Below the pieces are notes generated by a model. The model did no database searches and was not told the origin of the DNA. It was given only the letters and a program-made list of their open reading frames with translations. Of a DNA stretch of 64,000 nucleotides, positions 16,635-26,700 are shown one piece after another. The DNA is from DASZFV01 sp036494575 (lineage in GTDB: Bacteria; Myxococcota_A; Polyangia; Fen-1088): assembly GCA_036494575.1 (NCBI GenBank), contig DASXOE010000154.1:18522-82521 (forward strand), written 5' to 3'. Every line of letters starts with the position of its first letter. Within the stretch, counting starts at the first letter, position 1. The position numbers and the translations under genes were made by a program.

Positions 16635-17714
16635 ATGCGCATCGCCTTCGTCCTGCTCGGCGACCTCGCCCGCGTCTCGGGCGGGTTCGTTTACGATCGC
16701 ATGCTCGTCGAGCGCCTGCGCGCGCGCGGCCACGTCGTCGACGTCGTGCCGCTGCCCTGGCGCTCGCGCGCGCGCTCGGTGACGGCGAACGTGCGGCCGC
16801 TCCCGCCCGTGCTCGCCGCCGCGGACGTCGTCGTTCAAGACGAGCTCTGCCACGCCGCGGTCTTCGCCAGCAACCGTCAGCTCCGGCGCGCCGGCATTCC
16901 GGTGGTCGCGCTCGTCCACAACGTCGCAAGCGCCGGGTCGCGCAAGCGTGGGCCCGGGCCGTCGCTCGGGCGCGCGCTCGAGCACCGTTATTTGCGCACC
17001 GCCGACGGCATCGTCGCCGTCTCCGAAAGCACGTTGCGCGACGCGCGCGCGCCGCTCGTGCGCGACGTCCCGAGCGTCGTCGCACGGGCCGGCCGTGACC
17101 ACCTGCCCGCGCGCCGGCCGGGCGCCGCCGCGGTCGCCGCGCGCGCCCGCGCGCCCGGGCCGCTGCGCGTGCTCTCCTCGGCGGCGGTCGTGCGCGCCAA
17201 GGGCCTGCACCGCCTCGTCGAGGGGCTCGCGCGCCCCGGCGCCGGCTCGCTCGAGCTCGACGTCGCGGGCGCCCTGGACGTCGAGCCCGCCTACGCGAGA
17301 AAGGTGACCGCCCTCGTCGCGCGCTCGGGCTTGGGGGCGCGCGTGCGCCTGCACGGCCTCCTGACGGGCGACGCGCTCTGGTCGCTCTACGCGCGCGCCC
17401 ACGTCCTGGCGCTGCCCTCGGATCGTGAGTCGTATCCGCTCGCCGTCGTCGAGGCGCTCGGCTACGGGCTGCCCGCGCTCGTCACCGACCAGGGCGGCGC
17501 GCGCGAGGTGTTGGGCGACGGGCCGCAAGGACTCTGCCTGCCACCGGACGACGTCGGCGCCTGGGCGGCGGCGCTCGCGGCGTTCGCGGTCGATCGCGCG
17601 CGCCTCGCGCGCGCCGGGCGCGCGGCCCTCGAGCGCTTCGCGGCGCTCGGCACCTGGGACGACGTCGCGTCACGGGTGGAGGCGCTCTGCGCGCGCGTCG
17701 CCGTCCGCCGCTGA
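16635..17714 (+). CDS. Glycosyltransferase family 4 protein
   Basis: 359 residues with a GT-B fold. The N-terminal domain begins MRIAFVLLGDLARVSGGFVY and contains VVALVHNV and GIVAVSEST; the C-terminal donor domain has LRVLSSAAVVRAKGLHRLVE, VRLHGLLTGDALWSLYARAH and the GT4 signature PSDRESYPLAVVEALGYGLP (E-x7-E with the following Gly run). It transfers a nucleotide-activated sugar, retaining the anomeric configuration. As last gene of the RibD-like/dehydrogenase/PTPS-like set it probably glycosylates the product of that pathway. Its 3' end overlaps the convergent CDP-alcohol transferase gene by 45 bp. Confidence 0.88.
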   Translation: MRIAFVLLGDLARVSGGFVYDRMLVERLRARGHVVDVVPLPWRSRARSVTANVRPLPPVLAAADVVVQDELCHAAVFASNRQLRRAGIPVVALVHNVASAGSRKRGPGPSLGRALEHRYLRTADGIVAVSESTLRDARAPLVRDVPSVVARAGRDHLPARRPGAAAVAARARAPGPLRVLSSAAVVRAKGLHRLVEGLARPGAGSLELDVAGALDVEPAYARKVTALVARSGLGARVRLHGLLTGDALWSLYARAHVLALPSDRESYPLAVVEALGYGLPALVTDQGGAREVLGDGPQGLCLPPDDVGAWAAALAAFAVDRARLARAGRAALERFAALGTWDDVASRVEALCARVAVRR

Positions 17715-18443
17715 GCGCGTCACGAGCCGCCACTCGCCCGCGAACAACGCCAGCGTCGGCAACATCGCCACCGTCGCCATCGTCCACGTCAAGGCGCGCG
17801 GCAGCAGCGGGAACAGCGCGGCCGCGACGAACGTCATCTGCACGCCCGCGAAGAAGCGCGCGCGCGGATCGGGCTTCAGGCGCTCGGGGAACGCCACCCG
17901 CCCGAGCGTCCGACGCAGCCGGAGGGCGAGCCCGAACGCGGGATAAGCGAGCGCCAACGCCAGGTACCAGGGCGGCAAGCGCCCCCAGCGCACGCCGACG
18001 AGTGGCGCCACGAACAGTCCAAGCGCGTCCGTCGTCACGTCGAGCCGAGCCCCCAGGGCCGTCACGCCCGCCGTCCGGCGCGCCAGCGCTCCGTCTGCCC
18101 TGTCGGCGAGCGCCGCGAGCGCGTAGAGCCCGCCGGGCAGCCAGCGCGCGCCGCCGGCCGGCGCCGGGCCGGCGACGAACCCGGCGACGAGCGCGATCAA
18201 GAACCCGCGCGCGAGTGTCACCCAGGTGGCTTGCGAGAGCGCGCCGCGCTCGTCGGCGGCGCGGCCGCGGCGAAGGCGGCCCAAGAAAAGAACCAGCGAA
18301 AGCCACGTTACGGTTGCGACCAACGCGAAGCGCGACCAGACCACCGACGGGTCGTAAGACGCAAAACCCTTCGCGGCCACGGTGATCACAGTCACGCCCG
18401 CGAACGTCAGCAAGATCGTTGACCGCTCTACACGCGGTGTCAT
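17670..18443 (-). CDS. CDP-alcohol phosphatidyltransferase family membrane protein
   Basis: 257 residues, multi-spanning. The signature D114-x2-D117-G-x2-A-R-x8-G131-x3-D135-x3-D139 is intact (LADRADGALARRTAGVTALG then ARLDVTTD). The enzyme displaces CMP from a CDP-linked substrate with an alcohol acceptor; acceptor unknown. It is not PssA (a separate gene at 9757). I start it at the ATG at 18443 (MTPRVERST); a longer reading upstream to 18605 is less likely. It converges on the GT4 gene with overlapping 3' ends and may belong to the same pathway, anchoring a glycosylated product in a lipid. Confidence 0.85.
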   Translation of the reverse strand: MTPRVERSTILLTFAGVTVITVAAKGFASYDPSVVWSRFALVATVTWLSLVLFLGRLRRGRAADERGALSQATWVTLARGFLIALVAGFVAGPAPAGGARWLPGGLYALAALADRADGALARRTAGVTALGARLDVTTDALGLFVAPLVGVRWGRLPPWYLALALAYPAFGLALRLRRTLGRVAFPERLKPDPRARFFAGVQMTFVAAALFPLLPRALTWTMATVAMLPTLALFAGEWRLVTRSAADGDARAERLHP

Positions 18444-18510
18444 GAAAATGCGCAGCCCGCGTTCTCCTTGATCCGAATCCTGCTCCTCTGGACACAAATA
18501 GGGAGAGAAG

Positions 18511-18846
18511 ATGACGGACTCACCGATCGATCGCCGCCGCCACGCCAGGTTCCAGCTGGGTCTTCCGGTCGGCGTGCGGCTCGCCGGTCGGCGCACGCCG
18601 ATCATGGTCGAGCTCCTCGACGTCTCGGAATCGGGCGCGCGCTTTCGGGCCGCCGGCGCGGAGGTGCAGGTCGCGGAGCGCGCGGCGTTCGGCTTCGTCG
18701 TGCCCGAGCGGCCGAGCTGTCAGGCGCAGGGGTTGGTCGTGCGCGCCGATCGTTCGGGCCAGTTCGCGGGCCAGTTCGTGCTCGCGCTCGACGACACCAA
18801 TGACGAGTTCGTCGGGTTCATCCGCCACCTCGCAGCCGAGGCCTGA
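18511..18846 (+). CDS. PilZ domain protein
   Basis: 111 residues, a single PilZ domain. The c-di-GMP-binding RxxxR is present in IDRRRHARFQL near the N-terminus and the second motif (D/N)xSxxG as LLDVSESGARF. It probably acts as a c-di-GMP effector controlling motility, exopolysaccharide or pili; the partner is unknown. Divergent from the CDP-alcohol transferase gene. Confidence 0.88.
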   Translation: MTDSPIDRRRHARFQLGLPVGVRLAGRRTPIMVELLDVSESGARFRAAGAEVQVAERAAFGFVVPERPSCQAQGLVVRADRSGQFAGQFVLALDDTNDEFVGFIRHLAAEA

Positions 18847-18982
18847 CGCCCGCGACGCGGATCACGCTCGGGCGGCTCGGTTTAACACTACTTCACGGGC
18901 GGACAACGGCACTGCAACGCCAGCGTTCTAGACTTGTTCCGTGGGCGATGGACGCCCGCCAGAAAGAACGAGAGGGAATCTC

Positions 18983-19534
18983 ATGGACACGGACATCACG
19001 AACGATACGAACACGGAGCTCGCGGGCGCGGCGCGCTCGCCACGCAGGCGCTTCTCGCGACGAATGATGGGGGCGGTCGCGGCGCTCGCGCTCGGCGGCG
19101 CCCTGTCGCTCTCGGTCGCGCAGGCGCGCGGCTTCGGCGGTCCCGAGGGCGCAGGCGTCGCAGCCTTTCGCATGCACAAGATCCTGGATCGCGTGGGCGC
19201 GACCGACGCGCAGAAGGCGCAGATCAAAACCATCTGGGAGGGGTTGCGGCCGCAGCTCAAGGCGCTCCGCGAGCAGCACGGGGGGCTGCGCCAGCAGCTC
19301 ACGCAGGCGATGACCGCCGCGACGATCGATCCGACGGCGATCGAGAAGCTGCGCCAGCAATCGGTCGGCGTCATGGACAAGCTGTCGTCCGTCATGACCC
19401 AGGGCTTCGTCCAGACGGCGCGCGTGCTCTCACCCGAGCAGCGCAAGCAGGCCGCGGCGGAGATCGAGAAGGCGCGCGAGCATCGGCGCGCTCACTTCGA
19501 CGAGAACGGGCCTGCCGGAATGGGCGAGCCCTGA
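18983..19534 (+). CDS. Spy/CpxP-like periplasmic protein
   Basis: 183 residues. A cytoplasmic-looking n-region with Arg cluster (SPRRRFSRRMMG) precedes a hydrophobic signal segment (AVAALALGGALSLSVAQA). The mature part is helical: MHKILDRVGATDAQKAQIKT, IWEGLRPQLKALREQHGGLR, then LSPEQRKQAAAEIEKAREHR. The two 'LT..Q..qi' type repeats place it in the Spy/CpxP/CnrX-like group of periplasmic chaperone or metal-stress proteins. I chose the ATG at 18983, 8 bases after GAGAGGGA; an upstream GTG at 18941 lacks such support. Confidence 0.75.
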   Translation: MDTDITNDTNTELAGAARSPRRRFSRRMMGAVAALALGGALSLSVAQARGFGGPEGAGVAAFRMHKILDRVGATDAQKAQIKTIWEGLRPQLKALREQHGGLRQQLTQAMTAATIDPTAIEKLRQQSVGVMDKLSSVMTQGFVQTARVLSPEQRKQAAAEIEKAREHRRAHFDENGPAGMGEP

Positions 19535-19586
19535 GCGGGCACGGGCGCTTTGACCACGTCCGCGTCGGGGGTGTAGACATCGAGGG

Positions 19587-19997
19587 GTGAACGTTCGTTC
19601 GCCAGCGATCTCGCCAACGATCTTGGTCGCCGCGGCGGTGCTGGTCGCCTCCGCGGCGCCGGCGCGCGCCGAGTCACCCGGCGGCGCCGCGCCCGCGGAG
19701 ACCGCGCCCGCGGAGACGGCACCGGCGGAGGCGCCGTCGGCGCCGGCGCGGCACGTCGAGGGCATCGGGTACTCGGACGAGGCGCCTCCGTCGCTGGCCG
19801 CGCCGCTCGTCGTGGCGCCCGCGCCGCTCGTGGCGGCTCCGCTCCCGAAGGCGAAGCGCGTCCCGCTCGCGCGTCGCTGGTGGTTCTGGGCGAGCCTCGG
19901 AACCGCGGCCCTGGGCGTGGTCCTGGCCGCGCTCTTCATCGGCCCGAAAGAGCCGTATTCGGGAAACGCCATGCCCGGTGTCGTACAGATTTTCTGA
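19587..19997 (+). CDS. Hypothetical secreted protein with C-terminal membrane helix
   Basis: 136 residues from a GTG start. Signal peptide (to about SAAPARA), a Pro/Ala/Glu-rich spacer with APAET repeats, then KRVPLARRWWFWASLGTAAL leading into a transmembrane helix and a short tail. The RRWWFW-helix layout is common in Myxococcota envelope proteins but has no assigned role. It is 17 bp ahead of a lipoprotein gene and likely co-transcribed with it. Confidence 0.6.
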   Translation: MNVRSPAISPTILVAAAVLVASAAPARAESPGGAAPAETAPAETAPAEAPSAPARHVEGIGYSDEAPPSLAAPLVVAPAPLVAAPLPKAKRVPLARRWWFWASLGTAALGVVLAALFIGPKEPYSGNAMPGVVQIF

Positions 19998-20014
19998 ATG
20001 GACGAGCGCCGGTA

Positions 20015-20521
20015 ATGGACCTGCGCAGGCCACACCCGCGGTTCGACACTTCCGCGCTCGTGCTGACGGCCTTGCTCACCGCCGTGTCCGCCGGTTGTTT
20101 CGCGGACCCGACCGAGGTCGTGATCGTCGTCGATACCGATGCGGTTGCCTTCGCCGACTTCCAGCAGATCAACTACCAGCTCGGGCGCGGGTTTTCGCCG
20201 GGCTTCGAGAACGGCGCCTTTGCCAACGCCCTGCCCATGCCGTCGACCGTGGGCGTAACGCCGTCGGGCCCAGGAACGACGACCTTCGAGGTGGTCGTGA
20301 TTTTCACGGGCAACACGGGACAGCCGTTCCTGCAGCGCAAGGTTTCGAACATTCCCTTCGTCCCCGATCAGATGCGCGCGCTGTTCATCCCGATGCTGAA
20401 GGGTTGCGCGTGCAACGGCACCAACTGCCCGCACGCGCTCGACGACGGGTGCCGCGACATCACGGCACCCGTCCTGACGTCGTTCGACGAGAGCAACCTC
20501 CCGCGCCTCGGCTCTCAGTAA
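20015..20521 (+). CDS. Hypothetical lipoprotein
   Basis: 168 residues. Signal segment ALVLTALLTAVSAGC gives a good lipobox (SAGC, Cys ~28). The mature domain opens with EVVIVVDTDAVAFADFQQIN, a strand-rich pattern common in uncharacterised Myxococcota lipoproteins whose genes follow PEGA- or TPR-type genes, and has six Cys late in the chain (GCACNGTNCPH, DDGCRD), possibly disulfides. Function unknown. Its last 7 bases overlap the end of the convergent WxxGxW-repeat gene. Confidence 0.65.
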   Translation: MDLRRPHPRFDTSALVLTALLTAVSAGCFADPTEVVIVVDTDAVAFADFQQINYQLGRGFSPGFENGAFANALPMPSTVGVTPSGPGTTTFEVVVIFTGNTGQPFLQRKVSNIPFVPDQMRALFIPMLKGCACNGTNCPHALDDGCRDITAPVLTSFDESNLPRLGSQ

Positions 20522-20955
20522 CCTGGCGGAGCCCAGTAGCCGTCTTGCCAGGCCCACTGGGCGCCGTCCCACGCCCAGGTGCCGGGGAGCCAGACCCAGC
20601 CGGCGTAGGGACGGACGCTGGGCGCGCCGAGCCAGACGCGGGTCGTGCCGCGCCAGCCCCAGTGACCCGCGACGGGCCCGACGCCATAGCCGAAGCGGGG
20701 CCCGCCGTAACCGGCGTGCCCGCCGTAACCGGCGTGAGCGCCGTACGCCGCGTGGCCCGCGAAGGCTCGCGGCGCCACGGCGACGTGGGGCACGAACGCC
20801 GGACGCGAGGCGAAGCCGCCGCGCCAGCCGCCGCTGGCGTGCGCCACCGGCGCGGCATGACCGCCGCCACGCCAACCTTGCGCAGAGGCCGGCTTGGCGG
20901 TCCCCAGCAACAATCCGAGAATGGGCAACGCGAACGAAAGTGCGACGCGCTTCAT
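20515..20955 (-). CDS. Secreted WxxGxW (YXWGXW) repeat protein
   Basis: 146 residues. Signal peptide (to about KPASAQG), a Gly/His/Ala/Tyr-rich middle with repeated YGGHAGYGG, and a C-terminal aromatic repeat: WVWLPGTWAWDGAQWAWQDG then YWAPP. This W..G.W pattern defines the YXWGXW/BcpO-like repeat family, small periplasmic or outer-membrane-associated proteins of unknown role. It stands alone, transcribed away from the PMM/PGM operon end; an AT-rich start region with a good GGAGG (about 20964) precedes the ATG. Confidence 0.78.
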   Translation of the reverse strand: MKRVALSFALPILGLLLGTAKPASAQGWRGGGHAAPVAHASGGWRGGFASRPAFVPHVAVAPRAFAGHAAYGAHAGYGGHAGYGGPRFGYGVGPVAGHWGWRGTTRVWLGAPSVRPYAGWVWLPGTWAWDGAQWAWQDGYWAPPGY

Positions 20956-21030
20956 GATCGTGAACCTCCATCCATAGGACGGCGGTCGAGGCGCGCTTAT
21001 TCCGGCGAAACCCGGGGAGATCTGGCTGAA

Positions 21031-22437
21031 TCAGATCGGAACGCGGGTCTTTTCGAGCGAGGCGACGTCGGCGATGATGCCGCGCAGGCGGTCCTCGACG
21101 AGGGCGCGGATCTCGGCGAGCCGCGGCGGCGTGTCGGCCTCGAAGCGCATGACGAGCACGGGCCCCGTGTTCGAGGCGCGCACGAGACCCCAGCCGACAT
21201 TGCGGCCGCCGTCCTCGAACATCACGCGCGCGCCGTCGACGTCGACGACCTCGTAGCGGTCGCTGAACCAGCTCACGGCGCGCTTGACGACCTCGAACTT
21301 CAGGTCGTCCGGGCACGGCATGCGGATCTCGGGCGTGTTGTGCAGGACCGGCAGCGTGTCGAAGAGCTGCGCGAGCGTCTTCGGCGATTGCGTGAGCAGC
21401 TCGATGAGGCGCAGGCCCGCGTAGACGGCGTCGTCGAAGCCGAACCAGCGATCGGCGAAGAACATGTGCCCCGACATCTCGCCCGCCAGCGCGGCGTTCT
21501 CTTGCTTCATCTTCACCTTGATGAGGGAGTGGCCGACCTTCCACATGATGGCCCGGCCCCCGCGGCTCGTGATGTCATCGAAGAGGGCCTGGCTGCACTT
21601 TACCTCGCTGACGAAGGTCGCGCCGGGCTGGCGCGTGAGGATGTCGCGCGCGAACAGCATGACGAGCTGATCTCCCCACAGGATGCGGCCCTGGCCGTCA
21701 ACGGCGCCCACGCGATCCGCGTCGCCGTCGAGGGCGATGCCCACCTCGGCGTCCGAGGCCCGCACGCGCGCCACGAGGTCGACGAGGTTCTCGGGCACGG
21801 TCGGGTCGGGGTGGTGGTTGGGGAAGCGACCGTCGGGGTCGCAGTAGATGCCGTCGGCGTCGAGGCCGAGCTTGGCGAGGATGGGCAGGATCGCGAGCCC
21901 TCCCGTGCCGTTGCCGCCGTCGACGACGATCTTGAAGCGGCGCGGTCCGAGCTGGATGTTCGCCGCGACATAGTCGACGTAGTCGCGCAGGATGTCGTGG
22001 TCGCTGGCGGTGCCCGCGGGCGCGTCCGCGCGAAAGGCGCGCGTCTCGATGCCCGTGCGCAGCTTCTGGATCTCGGCGCCGTGGATCGTGCTCTTGCCGT
22101 GCACGACCTTGAAGCCGTTGTCCTCGCCGGGGTTGTGGCTCGCCGTGATCATGACGCCGCCGTCGGCGTGCAGGTGGAAGACCGAGAAGTAGAGCGCGGG
22201 CGTGTGCACGATGCCGACGTCGACGACGTCGAGGCCGGAGGCGAGCAGCTCGCGCTTGAGAACGGCGTGGATGCGCGGCGACGATAAGCGGCAGTCGCGG
22301 CCGAGCGTGATGCGGCGCGCGCCGCGCTCGGCGAAGTACGCGCCCATCGAGCGGCCTAGATCGGTGACGAAGGCGTCGGGGAAATCCTCTTCCGCGTGGC
22401 CGCGGATGTCGTACTCGCGAAAGACTCTCGGGTTCAT
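21031..22437 (-). CDS. Phosphomannomutase/phosphoglucomutase
   Basis: 468 residues, the usual length for AlgC/ManB-type alpha-D-phosphohexomutases. The phosphoserine loop GGVMITASHNPGEDNGFKVV, the Mg site ALDGDADRVGAVD and the sugar-specificity loop GEMSGHMFFADRW are complete, as is the C-terminal phosphate-binding RASNTGPVLVMRFEAD. It interconverts 6- and 1-phosphates of mannose (and probably glucose), feeding GDP-mannose synthesis. It follows manC by 28 bp on the same strand. Confidence 0.93.
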   Translation of the reverse strand: MNPRVFREYDIRGHAEEDFPDAFVTDLGRSMGAYFAERGARRITLGRDCRLSSPRIHAVLKRELLASGLDVVDVGIVHTPALYFSVFHLHADGGVMITASHNPGEDNGFKVVHGKSTIHGAEIQKLRTGIETRAFRADAPAGTASDHDILRDYVDYVAANIQLGPRRFKIVVDGGNGTGGLAILPILAKLGLDADGIYCDPDGRFPNHHPDPTVPENLVDLVARVRASDAEVGIALDGDADRVGAVDGQGRILWGDQLVMLFARDILTRQPGATFVSEVKCSQALFDDITSRGGRAIMWKVGHSLIKVKMKQENAALAGEMSGHMFFADRWFGFDDAVYAGLRLIELLTQSPKTLAQLFDTLPVLHNTPEIRMPCPDDLKFEVVKRAVSWFSDRYEVVDVDGARVMFEDGGRNVGWGLVRASNTGPVLVMRFEADTPPRLAEIRALVEDRLRGIIADVASLEKTRVPI

Positions 22438-22465
22438 GGGCGACTCGGGGTCGAGCGCGGTGATT

Positions 22466-23584
22466 CTAGAGCAAATCCTGGCGGCCGGACTTCTTGGCGG
22501 CCTCGACGATCTTCTTGACGTCTTGCGCGAGGGCCTTCGGCACGACGAGGACAGCGTCCTTCGTCACGACGACGACGAGATCTTTGACGCCGACGACGCC
22601 CACGAAGGGCGCTCCCTCGTCGGCGATCACGAGGCTGCCTTCGCTGTCGACGACCGTGGCGCCACCCAGCACGACGTTTCCTTCTTTGTCGGCGGGGCGG
22701 ATCGTCGCGACGGCCGCCCAGCTGCCCACGTCGTTCCAGCCGAAGGCGCCGGGCAGCACGCGCAGGCCCCCGGCCTTCTCCATGATGCCGTTGTCGATGG
22801 AGATGCTGGGCGTCGCCGCGTAACGCGCGCGCACGACGGCCGCGGCCGCGGCGTCGTCTCGCGCGGCCACGGCCGCGTCGAGCACGTCGGCGAGCGCCGG
22901 CAGGTGGCGGCGCGCCTCCTCGAACATGCGCCCCGCCGTGAGGAAGAACATGCCCGAGTTCCACAGGTAACCCTTCGAGGCGACGTACTCCTCGGCCTGG
23001 GCGAGGTTCGGCTTCTCGACGAAGGCGGCCACGTCGTGCGCGCGCGCGCCGTGCGGCCGCGCGCCCAACTGAGAGCCGACGCGGAGGTAGCCGAAGCCCG
23101 TCTCGGCGTGCGTCGGCGTGATGCCGATCGTGACGATGGCCTCGCGTCCCTCGGCGAGAGCGGCGCGCAGCAGGCGCTCGTACGCGGGCTCGTCGCCGAT
23201 GAACGGATCGGCGGGGAGCACGGCGATGACGGCGTCGGGGCCGGCGCGCCGCGCCGCGACCACGGCGCCAAGGCCCACGGCGGGCGCCGTGTTGCGTGGC
23301 ACGGGCTCGGCGATGACGTTGGCGGCCGGCAGGTCCGGTACGGCGGCGCGAACCTGCGCCTCCTGGTCGGCGGCCGTGACGACCAGCGTGTTTTCGAGGC
23401 CCACGACCGTTTGCGCGCGGCGCACGGCGGCCGCGAGGAGCGATTCGGTGCCGCCCAACGTCAGGAGCTGCTTCGGCCGCGCGCGGCGGCTCGAGGGCCA
23501 AAGGCGCGTCCCGCCACCGCCCGCGAGGATGACCGCGAAGGCGGCGACCGCGGAAGCCGGGCTCGTCGCTCGGGGTTGAGACAT
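22466..23584 (-). CDS. manC: Mannose-1-phosphate guanylyltransferase
   Basis: 372 residues. Nucleotidyltransferase start FAVILAGGGGTRLWPSSRRA then RPKQLLTLGG, followed by PADPFIGDE, FVEKPNLAQAEEYV, LWNSGMFFL and GWNDVGSWAAV, all family signatures. It makes GDP-mannose from mannose-1-P and GTP in the cytosol. The C-terminal phosphomannose-isomerase domain of bifunctional ManC/AlgA is absent, so this is the monofunctional form. I use the ATG giving MSQPRATSP; a longer start at 23623 is less likely. Operon with the downstream PMM/PGM: a two-step route from Man-6-P to GDP-Man for surface glycans. Confidence 0.93.
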   Translation of the reverse strand: MSQPRATSPASAVAAFAVILAGGGGTRLWPSSRRARPKQLLTLGGTESLLAAAVRRAQTVVGLENTLVVTAADQEAQVRAAVPDLPAANVIAEPVPRNTAPAVGLGAVVAARRAGPDAVIAVLPADPFIGDEPAYERLLRAALAEGREAIVTIGITPTHAETGFGYLRVGSQLGARPHGARAHDVAAFVEKPNLAQAEEYVASKGYLWNSGMFFLTAGRMFEEARRHLPALADVLDAAVAARDDAAAAAVVRARYAATPSISIDNGIMEKAGGLRVLPGAFGWNDVGSWAAVATIRPADKEGNVVLGGATVVDSEGSLVIADEGAPFVGVVGVKDLVVVVTKDAVLVVPKALAQDVKKIVEAAKKSGRQDLL

Positions 23585-23730
23585 CGTCGCGGCGCACTCT
23601 AACAAACGGCACCCCGGTCGCAAGCGAGCGGCCGGCCGGCGCGCGCGCGGGTTGAATTTCGGCGCGCGGCGATGCGCGACACCGCAAAATTGCCGCGGGC
23701 GACCCCGTGGCGGCGTGATATTTTGCAGAG

Positions 23731-26700
23731 GTGCCAGCGGCTGACGCGCCGAAGGGAGGAGTGGTGGCCGCGCGGGCGGAGGAGCTGCGTCGCGCCGTAG
23801 CCGCGGCGACCGACACGGCGACGCGGGCGCGTCTGCAGGTGCAGCTGGCCGAGGTCTTGCGCGTACGCGACCTGCGGCAGGCGGTGGACGAGCTGCGGCG
23901 CGCGGCGGCCGACGCTCCGGGTCTGCCCGCCGTGACGATGGCGGTCCTCAGCGTCGCGCGCGCGTTGCCGGCGAAGGAGCGGCTGGCCTTGCTCGTCGAG
24001 CTGGCGCCGCCCGCCGACGTCACCGTGCCGGCCTGGTCGGCGGCCGCGGCCGACGCCGAGGCCGAGCTGGGCGCGCCCGCGCGCGCCGCCGACGCGTGGT
24101 TCGCCCTCGCGCGCGACGAGCGCGTGCCGCTGCACCGCCGGCGCGTGGCGGCGCGCAAGGCCGAGGCGCTCGCGGCCGGTGTCTCGCCCGACGTGCAGCG
24201 AGCGGCGCTCCGGCTCGCGGCGGCGCTCACGTCGGGGGCGTCGCGCCTCGGTTACCTGCGCCGGGCTCTCGCCCTCGCCGTGCCGGTCGCGGGCGCGGAC
24301 GAGCTCGTGGCGCTCGCGACCGAATGGCTCGAAGCGGGCGGTCCTGGTCACGCCGTCGACGCCGCGCTCGCGCGTGCTCAGTCGGGAGGCTCGCCGCCTC
24401 AGGCGCTCGATCGCGCGTCCGCCGAGGCGACCCGCCGCGGGTCGCGCACGCGCACCGCGAACCCGCCTCCCGGCGGCGCGCGTCGGTCGGCGCGCGCGGT
24501 CGGCAAGCCGAGCGCGGCGTCGGCGCGCGCGCCCGCGCCCGCGGCTGATGCGGCGGCGCCGACGGTCACGACCCTGCTCGGAGCCGCGGCGCGGCTCGAG
24601 GCCGGGCTCGCGGAGGCGAAGGCGGGGCACGCGAACCGCGCGCGGCGGTTGGCCGAAGAGGCGCTCCGGAGCGCGCCGTCGTCGGAGGCGCTGACGGCGC
24701 GCGCCGCCGTGCTCGAGACGGCGTTGCGCGAGGGCGGCTATTTGAAGGACGCGTTGCGCATCAAGCGGACGGTCCTCGAGGGCCTGGCCGAGGCGTCGCG
24801 GACGGTCCCGCTCGCGGCGCTCGCCGAGGAGGCGGCGCAGGCCGGTCTCACGTCCTTGGCGCGGACATGGCGCGCGGACGCGGGTCTTCCGACCGTGTCC
24901 GAGGCGCCGGCGGCGCCCCCCGCGGCCGCCTCGACACCGGCCGAACACTACCTCTACGCGCAGCGGCTCCTGGCCCGCCTGGGCGCGGGTCAATCGCTCG
25001 AGCCGGTGCTGGTCGCGCTCGAGCACGCCGTGGCCGGGCACGCCGGAGCGTCCGAAGCGCTCGGGCTCGCCGAGAGATTGCTCACGCGCGTCGTCGACGG
25101 AGACGAGCTCGCGCGGCGGCGGCTCGAGCTGCTGCGCGCCGCGCACGGCGCCGAGTTCGAGCCTGCCCGCCGCCTGCGCCTCGGCGAGCGCCTCGCCGAG
25201 ACCCTCGCGCGGCTCGACGATCCGGTGGGCGCGGTCGCCGTGCTCGAGCAGGCGTTGCGCGGGGCGCCGCCGGGCGACGAGGACAGCCGCCTGCGCGGCG
25301 AACGTTCACGGCTGCTGCGAAAGATCGGGCGCGCGCGCGAGCTCGCGGCGGCGCTCGAAGCCGACGCGGCCGCGCTCGTGGGCGACGAGCGCCTGCGCGC
25401 GCTGGCGGAGCGCGCGTCGCTGCTCGACGCCGCGGGCGAGTTCGAAGCGGCGCTCGACGTGCGACTCATGGCGCTCGCCGAGTTCCCGGCTGACCTGCCG
25501 CTCGTGGGCGCGGCGCGCCGGCGCCTCGAGAGCACGGGCCGTCCCGCGGAGTCGCTGCGCCTCGCCGTAGCGGCCGTCGAGCGCATCGCGGACGTCGCCG
25601 AGAAGCTGCGCCTCCTGCGCGACATCGCCGCGCTCTCCGAGCGCTCGGGCGCGAACCCGGCCGAAGCGGCGGCGGCGTGGCTCGCCGTCCTCGAGCTCGA
25701 TCCACGAGACGCGGCGGCGGCCGCCTCGGCGGAGCGCCTCCTGCTCGCCGTGGGCGACTGGGAGCGCTGCGCGGAGCTTCTCTCGTGGGCCGCGGCGCGC
25801 CAGGTGGGCGGCGCGCGCGCGCCCTCGGGCGAGCCGCGCCCCGCGCTCCTGTGGCGCCTCGCCGAGCTGCGCCGCGCGCGGCTCGGACAGACGGACGAGG
25901 CGCTGCGCCTGTACGGAGAGATGTTGGCCGAGAGCGGCCGCCCGCAGGGGCCGCTGCAAGATCCGCCCGACCTCGCCACCTTCGCGCGCCGCGACGCCGC
26001 CGTGGGCTTGCACACGGCACGCGCGGCCGTCGCGCCCACGGCCGCCGATCGCGCGCGCGCGCTGCTCGACCGCGCGCTGCTCTTGCTCGAGCGGGGTCGC
26101 GACGACGCCGCCGAGCGCGACGTCTTGCGCGCGCTCGATCTCGATCCGCGCAACATCGAGTGCGTCGCGGCGCTCGAGCGGTTGCACGAGGGCAGCGGGC
26201 GCTGGGTGGAGCTCGCCCACGACCTGCGGCAGCGCGCCGCCGCGCTGCCGCCCGAGCCGGCGGCGCGCCTATGGTTCGGCGCCGGGCGCGCCTCCGAGCG
26301 CACGGGCGATCGGGTCGCGGCGCGCGAAGCGTACCGGCGCGCCATGGCGCTCGACCCGGCGCTGCCGGAGCCCATCGCCGCCCTCGGCGGCTTGGCGGCG
26401 CGCGACGGCGACTGGAACGAGGTCGCGAAGCTGCTCGAGAGCGAGGCGGCGCTCGTGGGCCCGTCGCCGCGCAAGGGGCGGCTGCTCGCCGAGCTGGCCG
26501 CGGTCCACGGCGAGCGGCTTTCGAACCCGCAGCGCGCCATCGAGCTGCTCGAGGCCGCCGCGGGGTTGCTCCCCGAGGAGCCGCGCATGCTCGACCTCGC
26601 GTCGCGCTTCAACCTCCTCGCGGGCCGCTGGGAGCCGGCCGTGCAAGCCCTCGATCGCCTCGCGACCCTGGGCGCTGTCCCCGCCGATGCGGCCGAGCGC

